Shown here piece after piece: positions 5,915 to 6,342 of a DNA stretch of 6,342 nucleotides. The stretch comes from JANQRV01 sp964533785 (GTDB lineage: Bacteria; Bacteroidota; Bacteroidia; Chitinophagales; Saprospiraceae), in the NCBI GenBank assembly GCA_964533785.1, contig CAZHNG010000372.1, positions 1 through 6,342 of the forward strand. The letters run 5' to 3'. Each line of letters opens with the position of its first letter. The first letter of the stretch is position 1. Below the pieces are notes generated by a model. That model was not told the DNA's origin, made no database searches, and saw only the letters and a list, made by a program, of their open reading frames with translations. A program made the translations under genes and the position numbers.

Positions 5915-6342
5915 CTATTCTAAAATCGCCCAACTGCCGTTAGGCTTCAAAAAGATCGGTAAGCTTTCTCTCTGCACAAGCTGATTGAAAATACGCTTTT
6001 GTAACCTAAAAGTATTCGCTTGTTTGGCATGGCCGAGCCAAGCATTTAATTGGGCTTCTAATTTTTCAGCCTTTAGGTTCTGATTATGATAGTCTTTAAT
6101 TCTTTTTTGAGTACGCTTCTTAAAACGGCGCAGATTGTCTTTTTTTAACAATCGATGGCTCGGGAAAACACGCTGACCTAAAAAATTGACCCCATTCTTG
6201 ACCGGAAAAACCACGGTCTTATGAGGATGTAGGACTATCCTTAGTTCTTGAGCCAGATAATTCGCTAATTGCCCGCGAATTTCGTGAAGCCTTTTTTTGT
6301 CTTCATTGAATAATACAAAATCGTCTACATAACGAGCATAAC
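5915..6342 (-). CDS. Reverse transcriptase, DGR-like, partial (C-terminal 141 residues)
   Basis: The frame stays open to the right edge, so the N-terminal part, including most of the fingers and palm, is outside the window. The visible part begins YARYVDDFVLF, where YVDD (6320-6331) carries the two catalytic aspartates of the polymerase. HPHKTVVFPVKNGVNFLGQRVFP then gives the FLG motif region, followed by the basic thumb RRFKKRTQKR and the helix LNAWLGHAKQANTFRLQ. This HPxKT, GVxFLG, WLGHA order is characteristic of diversity-generating-retroelement reverse transcriptases and their close relatives. No group II maturase X or HNH domain follows, and the protein ends with a short tail, NGSWAILE. 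A GTG at 6214 is not the start, because coding clearly continues upstream. A template repeat, accessory protein and target gene would have to lie to the right. Reverse-transcriptase identity is firm. DGR membership is likely but unproven. Confidence 0.88.
   Translation of the reverse strand, partial: YARYVDDFVLFNEDKKRLHEIRGQLANYLAQELRIVLHPHKTVVFPVKNGVNFLGQRVFPSHRLLKKDNLRRFKKRTQKRIKDYHNQNLKAEKLEAQLNAWLGHAKQANTFRLQKRIFNQLVQRESLPIFLKPNGSWAILE

Overview
The window looks like an accessory, repeat-rich stretch of a Bacteroidota chromosome, most plausibly of the Saprospiria/Lewinella type. The basis is the style of the long MacB/FtsX-type permease, whose N-terminal signature is typical of that phylum, the lack of Shine-Dalgarno sequences ahead of the genes, and intergenic regions full of short tandem repeats and hairpins. 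The phylum call is inference from protein style. No rRNA or other phylogenetic marker is present.

Layout, left to right. Positions 1-306 hold no gene but carry two kinds of short tandem repeat: seven copies of a 7-bp unit at the left end, then two octamer arrays in inverted orientation. Positions 307-2190 (+) encode an ABC-transporter permease that stops about 160 residues before the usual end of its family, so the last FtsX membrane domain is missing. The break is followed within ten bases by a 56-bp hairpin, then by about 400 bp containing a chain of further hairpins and no convincing gene. Positions 2912-3838 (-) encode a CtlX-like guanidino-group hydrolase of the arginine deiminase superfamily, probably started at TTG. 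Positions 3929-5482 (-), just upstream of ctlX on the same strand, encode a subtilisin-like (S8) protease with four predicted N-terminal membrane helices and an intact catalytic set. Positions 5483-5914 are gene-free and carry a 16-bp dyad, a third octamer array, a 52-bp near-perfect palindrome and a G/C-rich imperfect hairpin repeat. Positions 5915-6342 (-) hold the C-terminal 141 residues of a reverse transcriptase that runs off the right edge. Its YVDD motif and thumb region resemble diversity-generating-retroelement (DGR) enzymes.

The genes do not form an obvious pathway. The protease and ctlX could share a transcript (90-bp gap), but no functional link is evident. The points most worth following are the reverse transcriptase, whose template repeat, accessory protein and target would lie outside this window, and the non-coding DNA. 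The same octamer motif GGTTATNN recurs at both ends of the window, and hairpins cluster next to the truncated permease and just downstream of the reverse transcriptase. I could not identify a complete new system inside the window itself.
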